Shown: positions 42,234 to 51,540, counted from the first letter of the stretch. The stretch: 64,000 nt of DNA from JADJNW01 sp964549655 (GCA_964549655.1 CAZJXN010000007.1:1-64000), one strand, 5' to 3'. Notes: generated by a model not told the origin, from the sequence alone. Numbers and translations are program-made.

Positions 42234-42241
42234 CAAATATA
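42234..42241 (-). promoter_or_regulatory. -7 element TATATTTG of the small lipoprotein
   Basis: Minus-strand TATATTTG, exact to TAnnTTTG, with the ATG 19 bases downstream. It lies in the divergent gap with the glycosyltransferase gene. Confidence 0.5.
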
Positions 42242-42263
42242 GGTTTTTCTAATCGACAATTTG

Positions 42264-43328
42264 ATGTCAAAGCGAGTTTTAGTAGCGCCGCTGGATTGGG
42301 GATTGGGGCACGCGACCCGGTGTATTCCTATGATCAATGAACTATTGAAACAGCAGGTAAGTGTTATAATCGCTACAAATGGAGCCGCTTATAATTTATT
42401 GCAAAAAGAATTCCCGTCTGTAGTTTTACAAAAGTTGCCAGCATACGACATTCGCTATCGCAATGGTAGTATGATTTGGAATATGGGCATCCAGTTGCCA
42501 AAGATTATTTGGACGATTTGGAACGAGCATTGGCAATTGCAAAAATTGATTCAAGAATATAAAATAGACATTGTTATCTCCGATAATCGCTACGGGTGCT
42601 TTAGTCGTAAGGCGAAATGTATTTTTGTAACGCACCAGCTCCATATTCGCATACCAAATCTTCTTTTGCAATCTATCATCCAATTTTGTAATCACTTTTT
42701 TATCCGACGATTTGATGAATGTTGGATACCGGATGTAACAGGTGAAAATAGTTTGGCAGGTGAACTGGTGCATCCGACGAATTTATCAAATGTGAAATTT
42801 ATTGGTATTTTAAGTCGAATGAAACCGCTAATTCGAGAGAAAAGGTGGGATGCAATTATTGTTTTATCGGGACCGGAGCCGCAGCGGACGTATTTGGAAG
42901 AAGTAATTTTGGAACAAGTCGTTCAATTATTTTATCGTTTTTTAATTGTGCAGGGAAAACCGGAAGGAGAAACTAAGAGACTGAGAGACCAAGAGCATGT
43001 AGAAATTATTTCTTTTTTGAATTCGGAGGAGTTGAATGAAGCGATGGCTGCTTCGGGAGTTGTTATTTGTCGGTCGGGTTATAGCAGTATAATGGATTTG
43101 GCGATGCTGGGAAAAAAGGCGATTTTAATTCCTACGCCCGGACAGACGGAGCAGGAGTATCTGGCAGCGCGATTTTTAGAACAAGGTATTTTTTATTGTC
43201 AAAATCAGCAGCATTTGGATTTAGAAGAGGCATTAGCAAAAGTGAAAAATTTCAAGGGTTTGCAGCAAAGTTATTCGCAACAAAAACTTTCCAATGTAAT
43301 TCACACCTTGCTCACCAATCCCGAATAA
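42264..43328 (+). CDS. MurG-like (GT28 C-terminal) glycosyltransferase
   Basis: 354 residues, ATG at 42264 (a TTG codon directly before it is also in frame). GT-B fold: 'LVAPLDWGLGHATRCIPMINEL' near 5-26 (Gly-rich N-terminal loop) and the C-terminal donor site 'ASGVVICRSGYSSIMDLAMLGKKAILIPTPGQTEQEYLAARFLEQ'. The second half matches MurG-type enzymes binding UDP-sugars. Acceptor is unknown; lipid or polysaccharide is likely. It may start at its own promoter in the short divergent gap. Confidence 0.85.
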   Translation: MSKRVLVAPLDWGLGHATRCIPMINELLKQQVSVIIATNGAAYNLLQKEFPSVVLQKLPAYDIRYRNGSMIWNMGIQLPKIIWTIWNEHWQLQKLIQEYKIDIVISDNRYGCFSRKAKCIFVTHQLHIRIPNLLLQSIIQFCNHFFIRRFDECWIPDVTGENSLAGELVHPTNLSNVKFIGILSRMKPLIREKRWDAIIVLSGPEPQRTYLEEVILEQVVQLFYRFLIVQGKPEGETKRLRDQEHVEIISFLNSEELNEAMAASGVVICRSGYSSIMDLAMLGKKAILIPTPGQTEQEYLAARFLEQGIFYCQNQQHLDLEEALAKVKNFKGLQQSYSQQKLSNVIHTLLTNPE

Positions 43329-43353
43329 CCAATCACCTGTCCCTAATCACTTT

Positions 43354-43917
43354 TCACTTTTTATTAAATTCATTCATCGTTCGTTCCAAGCCAATCGTTC
43401 CAAAACTTTTGATGGTATCGCTGGCGTATTTTAAAATATCGGGCAATTGCTCGGCTTCTTCTTTGTTCCATTCGCCTAAGACGTAATCTACCTGTCGTCC
43501 TTCCTTGAATTCGTTGCCGATACCGAGTCGCAAGCGAGCATAATTATTATTTCCTAAAATCGCGTCAATATCTTTCAAGCCATTGTGACCGCCGTCATTA
43601 CCTTTGCTGCGCAAGCGTTGTTTGCCGAAAGGCAGGTTCAAATCATCAAGTACAATCAATAAATTTTCCGGCTGGATTTTCAATTTTTGTTGCCAATAGC
43701 GAACTGCCTTGCCGCTGCGATTCATAAACGTGGAGGGTTTTAACAAGACAAAAGTGCGTCCTTTGTGTTTGAATTCTGCAACATCGCCTAAATGATCATT
43801 TTTAAATTCAATTTCAAATGCCTTTGCGAGTGCGTCCACCACTTCAAAACCGATGTTATGGCGCGTGTGGTCATAGTCAGCGCCCATATTTCCGAGTCCT
43901 ACAATGAGGTATTTCAT
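43354..43917 (-). CDS. pth: Peptidyl-tRNA hydrolase
   Basis: 187 residues from the ATG at 43917: 'MKYLIVGLGNMGADYDHTRHNIGFEVVDALA' with the catalytic His, then 'LLKPSTFMNRSGKAV', 'LIVLDDLNLPFGKQRLRSKGNDGGHNGLKDI' and 'RLRLGIGNEF'. It recycles peptidyl-tRNA. The frame extends upstream with 'VNWLKKLFAADNVEPDQ', and some Bacteroidota proteins do have such an extension; a GTG at 43968 would include it. The junction with the glycosyltransferase is convergent, with AATCAC words. Confidence 0.94.
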   Translation of the reverse strand: MKYLIVGLGNMGADYDHTRHNIGFEVVDALAKAFEIEFKNDHLGDVAEFKHKGRTFVLLKPSTFMNRSGKAVRYWQQKLKIQPENLLIVLDDLNLPFGKQRLRSKGNDGGHNGLKDIDAILGNNNYARLRLGIGNEFKEGRQVDYVLGEWNKEEAEQLPDILKYASDTIKSFGTIGLERTMNEFNKK

Positions 43918-44039
43918 TTGATCCGGTTCAACGTTGTCAGCAGCGAATAATTTTTTGAGCCAATTCACGTAAGAAGATTTGCTAATATGTAAATCCCGCC
44001 GCGCGGGACAAGTTGTGCTAATTTGCCGATACACCATAG

Positions 44040-44864
44040 CTACACCGCCACGCTATAATCCCGCAGCACATTATTGAGCGAGACTTTTTTGTCGGTACTC
44101 TCTTTGCGGGTTCCGATGATGAGTGCGCAAGCCACTTGATAATCGCCAGCAGGAAACTTTTTCGTATACGTACCCGGCACTACGACCGAACGCGCTGGTA
44201 CACGCCCTTTGTATATAACCGGTTCAGCGCCAGTCACATCTATAATATGAGTGGATTGAGTCAACACCACATTTGCACCCAAAACTGCTTCTCGCTCTAC
44301 GCGCACGCCTTCCACTACAATGCAACGAGAACCAATAAAACACTCGTCTTCAATAATGGTCGGAGCAGCTTGTAAAGGTTCTAAAACGCCTCCAATACCT
44401 ACCCCACCGCTAAGATGTACATTTCTGCCAATTTGTGCGCAAGAACCAACGGTCGCCCACGTATCCACCATTGTACCACTACCCACCCACGCGCCAATGT
44501 TCACATAGCTGGGCATGAGAATAACGCCGCGTTCCAGAAAAGAGCCGTACCGGGCGATGGCGTGTGGCACGACACGTACGCCCATGTTTGCATACCCGCG
44601 CTTGAGTGGAATTTTGTCGTGAAATTCAAACGGACCGACTTCAATCGTTTCCATTTGCCGCAAAGGAAAATAGAGGACTACTGCTTTTTTTACCCATTCA
44701 TTCACTTTCCAAGTGTCATCTCCCACGGGTTCGGCTACACGCAATTCGCCAGTATCCAGCAAGGACACGACTTTTTCTATTGCTTCTCGAGCCGAGGTGT
44801 TTTCTAATTGGGTGCGGTCTTCCCAAGCTTGTTCGATGAGGGTTTTCAGGTGATGGAGTTCCAT
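44040..44864 (-). CDS. dapD: Tetrahydrodipicolinate N-succinyltransferase
   Basis: 274 residues, normal length. Left-handed beta-helix of hexapeptide repeats from about 105 to 230 ('GVILMPSYVNIGAWVGSGTMVDTWATVGSCAQIGRNVHLSGGVGIGGVLEPLQAAPTIIEDECFIGSRCIVVEGVRV'). It transfers succinyl from succinyl-CoA in the succinylase branch of lysine and diaminopimelate synthesis, so this organism makes DAP-type peptidoglycan. Ends 122 bases before the extended pth frame; no other dap gene nearby. A TATTTTCG near 44895 is a weak -7 element. Confidence 0.96.
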   Translation of the reverse strand: MELHHLKTLIEQAWEDRTQLENTSAREAIEKVVSLLDTGELRVAEPVGDDTWKVNEWVKKAVVLYFPLRQMETIEVGPFEFHDKIPLKRGYANMGVRVVPHAIARYGSFLERGVILMPSYVNIGAWVGSGTMVDTWATVGSCAQIGRNVHLSGGVGIGGVLEPLQAAPTIIEDECFIGSRCIVVEGVRVEREAVLGANVVLTQSTHIIDVTGAEPVIYKGRVPARSVVVPGTYTKKFPAGDYQVACALIIGTRKESTDKKVSLNNVLRDYSVAV

Positions 44865-44916
44865 TTTTTCGCTATTTAAATAATTTAACGGCGCGAAAAT
44901 ACAATTATATTGATTA

Positions 44917-44947
44917 GATGTGGCGCATTTCTAAAATGTGCCACATC
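44917..44947. repeat. Dispersed palindrome, family A copy 3
   Basis: GATGTGGCGCATTT / AAAATGTGCCACATC around CT. Lies 10 bases after the stop of the 470-residue gene (minus strand). Confidence 0.7.
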
Positions 44948-44957
44948 TTTCCAAAAC

Positions 44958-46370
44958 TTACTGATATTGTAATTTCACCAATTTAAGCCGATTGCGTCGC
45001 TCGCTGGGTACGATTAATTGATCGCCGCTTACTTGGAGGGCATCGCGGAATCGCAATTTTAGCTCCAAATTTTCTGTACTCAATAGACTTTTGCGCTCAA
45101 AACCACCTAAACCATTTACCACATATTCACTCACCGTGTTTTCGGGTCGAATCTCATCATTGAATAGCAACCGCAAATTGGTAGGCGTTTTAAACAGAAA
45201 GAAAGAAGAATACATTCCGTTATCGTCCTGTGAATATTGTTTTTTGTGTAAAATTGTTTTCCAGTGTGTTTTTCCATCGGGATGAAACGAGACCACAAAC
45301 ATATCATCATAGTAATAATCCACAATATAACGAACGCCTCCATCGAAGAAAACGCGATTGGTGCCGCCCATACGTCGCTCCAACTGCCGGTTGCGTTCGG
45401 CTATCATTAGCGCACCGCCATCCCTGCGTAGCACCACCTGCTGGATAGTCGTTTCGGTGATGCCGCGATTTTTTTCTACATTTTTTCCCATCAGATTCGT
45501 TACAAATTCATCATCGAATGGCTCAAACGTAAGCAAGTACGCATCCGAATTATCTGGTGAAAAACGCATATAAAAATAGCCCGTTGCGCGTTCCAAGTTT
45601 TTTTCTGAATACAAACCGGCTGCCACGATAATCTTATTCATATTATCATAAGCAAAAGAAGCATCATACGTATTTTTACCTTCCAAACCCACATTGAAAA
45701 TTCTCGGTTGGTCGTTTTGTGCACCCAATTCATAGATTTCGTAGTGATGCAATCGCAATTTATTTTTTTCCAAAATCACGCGCATCGTACCTTCATTGTC
45801 TACCAGTACTTGTCCGAATTCTTCCCAAAAACTCATCTCCTCTGGCGAAAAACTTTTATCCCACAGCACTTTCATTGTAGTCACATCAAAAGACATTGCC
45901 CGAAAAACCTGCTGGTTTTCCACGTAGTATATCAGCATTTTAGTCTTATCTTCTGACTTGACCACTTCCATATTTGGAGTAATAAACAGAAAACCAAAAT
46001 CTTTGATGGTAGCCGTATCGCGGAGATTGGCGGCTGCATCATACTTTTTAGCACTCAACACCAAGTGATTTTTCGCACGATGGCGATACAAAATGGTAAA
46101 ATCCTCTCTGGTGGAAACAATCCCCAATGGTTTGGGCGACTTTTTGTCCAAGTCCAATTCTTTGTCCCACACCATGCGCATATTTGGGTCAAACGCTTGC
46201 ACTTCAAATGCGGTAACTTTATCGCGAAAAAGCAAGACGCGCCCTTTGAGTTCGCCAATAATCTCGTAGGAAACATCATTTTTAAGCACCAAATCTTCTG
46301 AAACGGTAATCGTTTGGGCAGATAGCCAAAGTGGCAGCCAAAACAGCAATAAGCAAATTCTATTTTTCAT
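44958..46370 (-). CDS. Secreted protein of unknown function
   Basis: 470 residues. Signal peptide 'MKNRICLLLFWLPLWLSAQ' with cleavage after Ala18 or Gln19. The body is beta-rich with repeated 'W/F-D-K' and 'ILEK/RDGG' turns at about 50-60-residue spacing, suggesting a beta-propeller. There is no enzyme motif and no C-terminal secretion domain. Its neighbours (dapD, a divergent hydrolase) give no hint. Likely periplasmic or outer surface. Confidence 0.75.
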   Translation of the reverse strand: MKNRICLLLFWLPLWLSAQTITVSEDLVLKNDVSYEIIGELKGRVLLFRDKVTAFEVQAFDPNMRMVWDKELDLDKKSPKPLGIVSTREDFTILYRHRAKNHLVLSAKKYDAAANLRDTATIKDFGFLFITPNMEVVKSEDKTKMLIYYVENQQVFRAMSFDVTTMKVLWDKSFSPEEMSFWEEFGQVLVDNEGTMRVILEKNKLRLHHYEIYELGAQNDQPRIFNVGLEGKNTYDASFAYDNMNKIIVAAGLYSEKNLERATGYFYMRFSPDNSDAYLLTFEPFDDEFVTNLMGKNVEKNRGITETTIQQVVLRRDGGALMIAERNRQLERRMGGTNRVFFDGGVRYIVDYYYDDMFVVSFHPDGKTHWKTILHKKQYSQDDNGMYSSFFLFKTPTNLRLLFNDEIRPENTVSEYVVNGLGGFERKSLLSTENLELKLRFRDALQVSGDQLIVPSERRNRLKLVKLQYQ

Positions 46371-46509
46371 AAATGATTTTTTTGTAAGCTCGCAACTAAA
46401 AGTAAGTATATTAACGGGAAAACGGGATTTTTGGGAGTGCTAAAAGAAATATAATTTACTAAAGATTCAAAATGTTGTTTAGTTTACAGTTTTAAAGAAA
46501 CGTTAATTC

Positions 46510-47316
46510 GTGTTTGTGGTTCCAGCTGTCGTATTCTACCTCATTGTGACGCTCGTATTGCTTTGGTTATCAGGCAATTTACTGACGTTTTGTCTACAAG
46601 ATTATTTTATATTTCGACCTAAAAAATTGCATTCATCGCACACTTATCAGTTTGAAAAAGAAGCCGTTGAAATTTTTATAGAGACCACAGATGGTGGCAG
46701 ATTGAATGCCCTTTGGTTTAAACGCAATGCTGCTAAAGGAGTTGTTCTTTTTTTTCATGGCAATGCCGGTAGTTTGGCACGTTGGGGGCATTTGCACCAT
46801 TATTTTGAAAGATTAGGATATGATTATTTTGTATATGATTATCGGGGTTATGGCAAAAGCACGGGAAAACGAAATGAATTCTTGATGTACGAAGATGCAC
46901 TCGCTGTTTTTGAATATGTAAAGCAATTATATAATGAAGATAAAATTGTGTTGTTTGGACGCTCTTTGGGTTCGGCATTTGCCAGTCGCGTCGCCGTCGA
47001 AAGCAAAGTGAAAATGCTTATTTTGGAAACGCCTTTTTACAGTATGCGTCATTTATTTTATTGCTATTATCCTTTTTTACCGCAATTATTTTTCTTTAAA
47101 TATAACTTTTACAATCATCATTATTTACAGCAAACGGACTGTCCAGTTTATATTTTTCAAGGTACAAATGATTGGATCGTGCCATACAGATGTGCTATTC
47201 GACTCAAAAAATGGCTCAAACCACAAGATGAATTTATAACAGTACCCGGCGGCAGCCATAATAATCTACTCTTTTACGATATTTACAACCGAAAAATGCA
47301 GGAACTTTTGAAGTAA
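46510..47316 (+). CDS. Membrane-anchored alpha/beta hydrolase
   Basis: 268 residues, GTG start. An N-terminal membrane helix (about 3-25) is followed by an alpha/beta hydrolase domain: 'VVLFFHGNAGSLARWGHLH' (oxyanion), 'VLFGRSLGSAFASRVA' (nucleophile Ser), 'IFQGTNDWIVPY' (Asp) and 'VPGGSHNNL' (His). It resembles the BEM46/ABHD13 group. Substrate unknown. The next gene is trmB, with a word-repeat hairpin between. Confidence 0.87.
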   Translation: MFVVPAVVFYLIVTLVLLWLSGNLLTFCLQDYFIFRPKKLHSSHTYQFEKEAVEIFIETTDGGRLNALWFKRNAAKGVVLFFHGNAGSLARWGHLHHYFERLGYDYFVYDYRGYGKSTGKRNEFLMYEDALAVFEYVKQLYNEDKIVLFGRSLGSAFASRVAVESKVKMLILETPFYSMRHLFYCYYPFLPQLFFFKYNFYNHHYLQQTDCPVYIFQGTNDWIVPYRCAIRLKKWLKPQDEFITVPGGSHNNLLFYDIYNRKMQELLK

Positions 47317-47317
47317 G

Positions 47318-47392
47318 CAGTTTGCAGTGAGCAGTAGATAGTACCCTTGCTACGTGGAAAACTGCCTACCTCCTACTGCCAACTATTAAAAT
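47318..47392. repeat. GCAGTAG/CTACTGC word hairpin
   Basis: AGCAGTTTGCAGTGAGCAGT (47317) against CTGCCTACCTCCTACTGCC (47371). It lies between two plus-strand genes. Similar CTGCCTACTG wording is at 21575. Confidence 0.5.
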
Positions 47393-48139
47393 ATGAGTAG
47401 AAGAAATAAATTATTGAAATTCGCTGAGTTACTTGCCTTCCCGAATGTGTATGAAAGTTTCGACGCAGGGCAACCTCAACTGACGAACAGCGACCAAGAA
47501 CCAATAGATTTGCGGGGCAAATGGGCAGCACACCATTTTCAAAATGACCATCCTATCACGTTGGAATTGGCGTGTGGCAGAGGCGAGTATTCCATTGGAT
47601 TGGCAAATATGTACCCAGAGCGGAATTTCATTGGCGTGGATGTGAAGGGTGCGCGCATTTGGAAAGGCGCAAAAATGGCATTAACCGCAGGTTTGCCCAA
47701 TGTAGCATTCTTACGCACGCGCATTGAGCGAATCGCTTACTTTTTTGCACCGGAAGAAGTGAGCGAAATCTGGATTACCTTTCCCGACCCTTTTTTGCGC
47801 AATAGCAAAGCTAATCGGCGATTGACCGCTCCTTTATTTTTGAACGAGTATCGCAAAATATTGCAAAAAGGAGGCTTAATGCATTTAAAAACGGACGAAT
47901 CGAATTTGTATGAATTTACCTTGGAAACGCTGGAAGCTGACTCAAATGCAGAAATAATTTATTACGATGCTGATATTTACGCAAAATCTTTGCCATTTCC
48001 TGAATTGGAGCTAAAAACGCATTATGAGCGGATGCACTTGGCAGACCAAAAAACAATTAAATACATCCGTTTTCAATTACATGGGTCAGCAATAGAAAAG
48101 TCAGCCGACTCCGATAGCCGACTGACTTTTTTTGGATAA
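47393..48139 (+). CDS. trmB: tRNA (guanine-N7-)-methyltransferase
   Basis: 248 residues. 'LELACGRGEYSIGLANMYPERNFIGVDVKG' near 57-86 (SAM-binding motif I) and 'EISEIWITFPDPFLRNSKANRRLTAPLFLNEY'-type motif with the PDPF and R residues (actual text 'VSEIWITFPDPFLRN'). TrmB makes m7G46 in tRNA. The last 14 codons ('KSADSDSRLTFFG') are written by a terminator-like stem, AGTCAG...CTGACTTTTTTT, so the protein tail is probably not under selection. Confidence 0.94.
   Translation: MSRRNKLLKFAELLAFPNVYESFDAGQPQLTNSDQEPIDLRGKWAAHHFQNDHPITLELACGRGEYSIGLANMYPERNFIGVDVKGARIWKGAKMALTAGLPNVAFLRTRIERIAYFFAPEEVSEIWITFPDPFLRNSKANRRLTAPLFLNEYRKILQKGGLMHLKTDESNLYEFTLETLEADSNAEIIYYDADIYAKSLPFPELELKTHYERMHLADQKTIKYIRFQLHGSAIEKSADSDSRLTFFG
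48098..48133 (+). terminator. Terminator embedded in the trmB 3' end
   Basis: AGTCAGCCGACTCCGATAGC then CGACTGACT and seven T. Outer stem AGTCAG/CTGACT with weak inner pairing; the T-tract encodes the penultimate Phe residues of TrmB. Confidence 0.55.
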
Positions 48140-48149
48140 CCATATATTA

Positions 48150-48692
48150 TTACGGCTTCTTAGTCGTCGTAACAGCGGCGGCAGCTGGCATACCCAATTT
48201 GGTGCGTACCATCGCCGTTACATCTTGTGATGCTTCTTTGTAAAGCAGTACGCCTTCATCAAATACGAATTGAAAACCGCTCTCTTTTGCCACATCTTGA
48301 ATCGCTTTATTAACAGTATCCAAGATAGGAGTCATCAATTCGGTGCGTTTGTCCTGCACTTGCTTGACCATGTCCTGCTCGTATTTCTGGATTTCCGCTT
48401 GTTTTGCTTCCAGTTTTTTACCTTCTTCCTCTTGTTGTTTTGGCGACCATTCACCGCGCTCTATCTTTTGCTGTGCGTCTGCATATACTTTTTGCAAATC
48501 TTCCACCATCGTCTGTCCTTTTTTCTGCAATTGCTTTTGCAAAGCTTCCAGTTGAGAATCTGCTTGCTTCACCTGCGGCATATCCGACAGGATACTGGCA
48601 GAGTTGAGGTAGCCGAATTTTTGAGCTTGTACCGAAAACACAGTGCAACAAAGCACGATGAATAAACCAGTGATTTTCAATGTAGTCTTCAT
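48150..48692 (-). CDS. OmpH/Skp-family periplasmic chaperone 1
   Basis: 180 residues: signal peptide (about 1-24, 'VFSVQAQ'), 'KFGYLNSASILSDMPQVKQADSQLEAL', a long coiled coil (about 45-105, Lys/Gln/Glu-rich) and the closing strand 'VAKESGFQFVFDEGVLLYKEASQDVT'. Skp-type proteins hold unfolded outer-membrane proteins in the periplasm as trimers. Paired with a second member directly upstream. bamA, their usual neighbour, is not in the window. Confidence 0.92.
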   Translation of the reverse strand: MKTTLKITGLFIVLCCTVFSVQAQKFGYLNSASILSDMPQVKQADSQLEALQKQLQKKGQTMVEDLQKVYADAQQKIERGEWSPKQQEEEGKKLEAKQAEIQKYEQDMVKQVQDKRTELMTPILDTVNKAIQDVAKESGFQFVFDEGVLLYKEASQDVTAMVRTKLGMPAAAAVTTTKKP

Positions 48693-48743
48693 TTTTTAAA
48701 GAATATTCTAATGTTGTTTAAATACGATTATTTTTAAGCGGTG

Positions 48744-48751
48744 CAAAAGTA
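48744..48751 (-). promoter_or_regulatory. -7 element TACTTTTG before ompH 1
   Basis: Exact TAnnTTTG on the minus strand, about 50 bases before the start; it suggests the second gene has its own promoter. Confidence 0.45.
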
Positions 48752-48821
48752 CGATTTTCTACAAAAAATTCCTTTTAAAACGTGACCCGTTTTCGAAAAC
48801 TTTTCATATCTTAAAGAGGTT

Positions 48822-49343
48822 TTATTTTAACTTTTGTAGAATATCGTCCGTTTTGTCATATTGCGGATTGGAAAAAATAATGCCAGCGTTGCCCGATTTG
48901 TCAAAAATAAAATCAAAGCCGCGTTCTTTGGCATAATCTTCAATCGCCGCGTAAATCTTGTCTTGAATCGGGCGTACGAGTTCCTGCCGCATTTTAAAAA
49001 GCTCTCCATCTGGTCCAAACTTCACTTTTTGCTGGTCGCGCACGTCTTTTTCTTTGGTCATAATTTCCTCCTCTCGCTGCTTGCGCACATCGTCACTTAG
49101 AAGGACTTGTTCTGCCTGATAACGGTTGTACATGCCCTTAATTTTATCGTATTCTTGTGCAATATCCTGCCGCCACTTGGATGCCACGCGGTCCAACTCA
49201 TCCTGCGCAGTCTTGTACGTCTGGTTACTTTCCAAAATTTTATTCACATCCACAAATGCGATACGTTGCGCCTGTGCGGAAAAACCAACCAGGGCAGCAA
49301 ATGCAAATAGACTTAATACTTTTTTGAAAAAATTCGATTTCAT
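48822..49343 (-). CDS. OmpH/Skp-family periplasmic chaperone 2
   Basis: 173 residues from the ATG at 49343 (a start two codons upstream is also in frame). Signal peptide ending 'GFSAQAQ', 'RIAFVDVNKILESNQTYKTAQDELDRVASKWRQDI', coiled coil, then 'YAKERGFDFIFDKSGNAGIIFSNPQYDKTDDIL'. Same family and layout as the gene downstream; tandem pairs of these are normal in Bacteroidota. Confidence 0.92.
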   Translation of the reverse strand: MKSNFFKKVLSLFAFAALVGFSAQAQRIAFVDVNKILESNQTYKTAQDELDRVASKWRQDIAQEYDKIKGMYNRYQAEQVLLSDDVRKQREEEIMTKEKDVRDQQKVKFGPDGELFKMRQELVRPIQDKIYAAIEDYAKERGFDFIFDKSGNAGIIFSNPQYDKTDDILQKLK

Positions 49344-49831
49344 AATCACAAAAATTTCAGTTTAAATCAATGAAGTGCAAAAGTAAGATTTTATCGCTTT
49401 CCATCCATTTTTTAAGACGGCTTGGAACGGAATTCGTCACATTTTAAATAGAAATAGTAAGCTCGAAAATGCTTTATAATTTCCTATCTACTAACGATTT
49501 AATGTATTAAAGTGTTACAAACCAACCCATTGGTTAACGAATGTTTAACCAGCTTACAGCCCAGTTCAAATAAAAAAAACGCATTTCATTCGTCCAGCGT
49601 ATCTGGTACTGGCAACAAATGAAAAAACAAGCGCAAATTCGAGTGCGGATAATCCGAACATCTTTACAAACCAGAACGTTATCCTGACAATAGGCAATTT
49701 GTATGCAACGCTCGATTTCTTAATGAAAACTTATACTTTTGAATAGAGGCACCATTTTAAAATTGAAGACCGTTGTGGTATTCTATAATTAGTAAAACCA
49801 TTGAGCATTCTAAAATAAAAACCATTGAATT
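49344..49831. promoter_or_regulatory. Divergent promoter region, ompH 2 / M48 protease
   Basis: 488 bases without a gene. Minus strand: TACTTTTG at 49378-49385 for ompH 2. Plus strand: TACTTTTG at 49734-49741 for the M48 gene with a leader of about 85 bases. In the middle I see only short AACCAACCCATTGGTT symmetry near 49520 and no longer frame. Confidence 0.45.
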
Positions 49832-50632
49832 ATGCGTGTGAAAAAAATGTTGATTGTTTCATTTATAGCTGTGGCTTCTACGTTTGTTGTTAGTTGCGGC
49901 ACCGGACAGGGCGGCGGTTTGAATCTTTTTACAGCGGAACAAGATATTGAATTGGGCAAACAAACGGAAAAGCAAATCGCAGATGATCCAAAAACTTTTC
50001 CTGTTTTACCAGAACGGGGAAACGAGGCAGTCTATAGCTATATTCGCGGTATTACCTCTAAATTATTAAATACCGGCAAAGTAGCGTACAAAGACCAATT
50101 TGCGTGGCAGGTAAAAATCATCAAAGATGACAATACGCTCAACGCTTTTTGTACACCGGGCGGCTACATTTATGTATATACCGGCATTATCAAATTCCTG
50201 GATTCCGAGGATGAATTAGCAGGTGTAATGGGTCACGAAATTGCCCATGCTGCTTTGCGCCATTCTACGAGCCAAATGACAAAAACGTATGGTTTGACTG
50301 CGCTCGTCTCTATCGTGACCGGCAATGCGAATCCGGGCGTATTGGAGCAAGTCGCATTGGGACTGGTTTCGCTTAAATTTGGACGAGGTGCTGAAACTGC
50401 TGCGGACGAACACTCGGTTATTTATTTGTGTGAAACAAGTTATAACGCAGCTGGGGCAGCGGGTTTCTTTCGCAAAATGGAAGGAAAAGGCGGGAATCCA
50501 CCCGAATTTTTAAGTACACACCCCAATCCGGGCAATCGTGTCCAGAAAATAGATGCCAAAGCGAAAGAACTCGGTTGTAAAGGTTCGGCTACTAATAAAG
50601 CGGAGTACGACCGTATTAAACGATCACTTTAG
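49832..50632 (+). CDS. M48-family metallopeptidase lipoprotein
   Basis: 266 residues. Lipobox 'FVVSC' (Cys22). Zinc site 'MGHEIAHAALRHS' (HExxH) with the third ligand in 'GRGAETAADEHSVIYL' (ExxAD). C-terminal 'PPEFLSTHPNPGNRVQKIDAKAKELGC' is the closing motif of BepA/YggG-like proteins. These degrade or help assemble outer-membrane proteins. Terminator at 50684. Confidence 0.93.
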   Translation: MRVKKMLIVSFIAVASTFVVSCGTGQGGGLNLFTAEQDIELGKQTEKQIADDPKTFPVLPERGNEAVYSYIRGITSKLLNTGKVAYKDQFAWQVKIIKDDNTLNAFCTPGGYIYVYTGIIKFLDSEDELAGVMGHEIAHAALRHSTSQMTKTYGLTALVSIVTGNANPGVLEQVALGLVSLKFGRGAETAADEHSVIYLCETSYNAAGAAGFFRKMEGKGGNPPEFLSTHPNPGNRVQKIDAKAKELGCKGSATNKAEYDRIKRSL

Positions 50633-50683
50633 ACGCTAAACCAATAAGGTTTTACAGGCTTCGTATATTTTGGAATTTAATAC

Positions 50684-50720
50684 AGGATTAGGAAATTTTA
50701 AAGGTTTCCTAATCCTTTTG
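50684..50720 (+). terminator. Terminator of the M48 gene
   Basis: AGGATTAGGAAA / TTTCCTAATCCT, perfect 12-base stem with a 9-base loop, then TTTG. Confidence 0.85.
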
Positions 50721-50835
50721 TATTTTTGTACAAAATCACTTAGGCGAACCAGATTTTTTAAGCCGTTTAGGACGTTCTATTTTTACAGCATTTGTGATTT
50801 TGAATGGCACACCATTTCATCACCAATTTATTGAT

Positions 50836-51540
50836 ATGACCGAAGGAACCACGAATATTGCCGCTACAACCACGAATTTTAATCTGATTTTGCGCATAAT
50901 AGCGCGTATCATTTCCGGGCTTTTGCATCCTTTGCTCATGCCTACTTATATGCTGGCAATTTTGCTAGTTGTGAATCCGTATCTTTTTGGAGTGAGTGGA
51001 CTGACCGATAGAATTAGTCAATTGCTGTTATTGCGCATTTTTTTGTCTACATTTTTCATTCCGATTGTGGCGATTGTGATGCTTAAGTTTGCTGGCTTGA
51101 CCAAAGATTTTGACCTCTTAGATGCCCGCGACCGCATCGGTCCGTATATCATCACCGGTGTTTTTTACTTATGGATGTTTCAAAATTTTGTAAATAATCC
51201 GCAGATTCCGACCGCATATACCTCATTTGTACTTGGCTGCACGATTGCCTTGTTTTTGGCGTTTTTTATCAATATCTTCTCCCGCATTAGTGCGCATACG
51301 GTTGGGATGGGCGCACTCGTGGGCATGGTACTCATCACAATGTGGCAGTTCAGCTACGACACGTTTTCGCTTGGCGAATGGAATTTGAATATGACGATTA
51401 TTTTGATTATAGTGGTTTTATTGGCAGGTTTAATCGGCACAGTGCGTCAAGTGTTGCATCCTTACCAACCGATGGATTTGTATGGTGGCTTTTTTGTTGG
51501 CTTTGTATCACAGGTGATTGCGTTACGATTTTTATTTTAG
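50836..51540 (+). CDS. Multi-pass membrane protein, distantly PAP2-like
   Basis: 234 residues from the ATG at 50836; a GTG at 50794 would add 14. Six or seven hydrophobic segments. 'FSRISAHTVGMGALVGMVL' in the second half resembles the SxxH part of PAP2-type phosphatases, and 'HPYQPMDLYGGFFVGFV' the Bacteroidota version of this unnamed family, but the full phosphatase motif set is not present. Probably a lipid-linked membrane protein of unknown function. A family F repeat follows the stop by 6 bases. Confidence 0.65.
   Translation: MTEGTTNIAATTTNFNLILRIIARIISGLLHPLLMPTYMLAILLVVNPYLFGVSGLTDRISQLLLLRIFLSTFFIPIVAIVMLKFAGLTKDFDLLDARDRIGPYIITGVFYLWMFQNFVNNPQIPTAYTSFVLGCTIALFLAFFINIFSRISAHTVGMGALVGMVLITMWQFSYDTFSLGEWNLNMTIILIIVVLLAGLIGTVRQVLHPYQPMDLYGGFFVGFVSQVIALRFLF

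Noticed and set aside
44415..44807. 130-codon plus-strand frame across dapD
   Set aside because: Antisense to an intact, highly conserved enzyme; Cys/His/Thr composition is that of a shadow frame.
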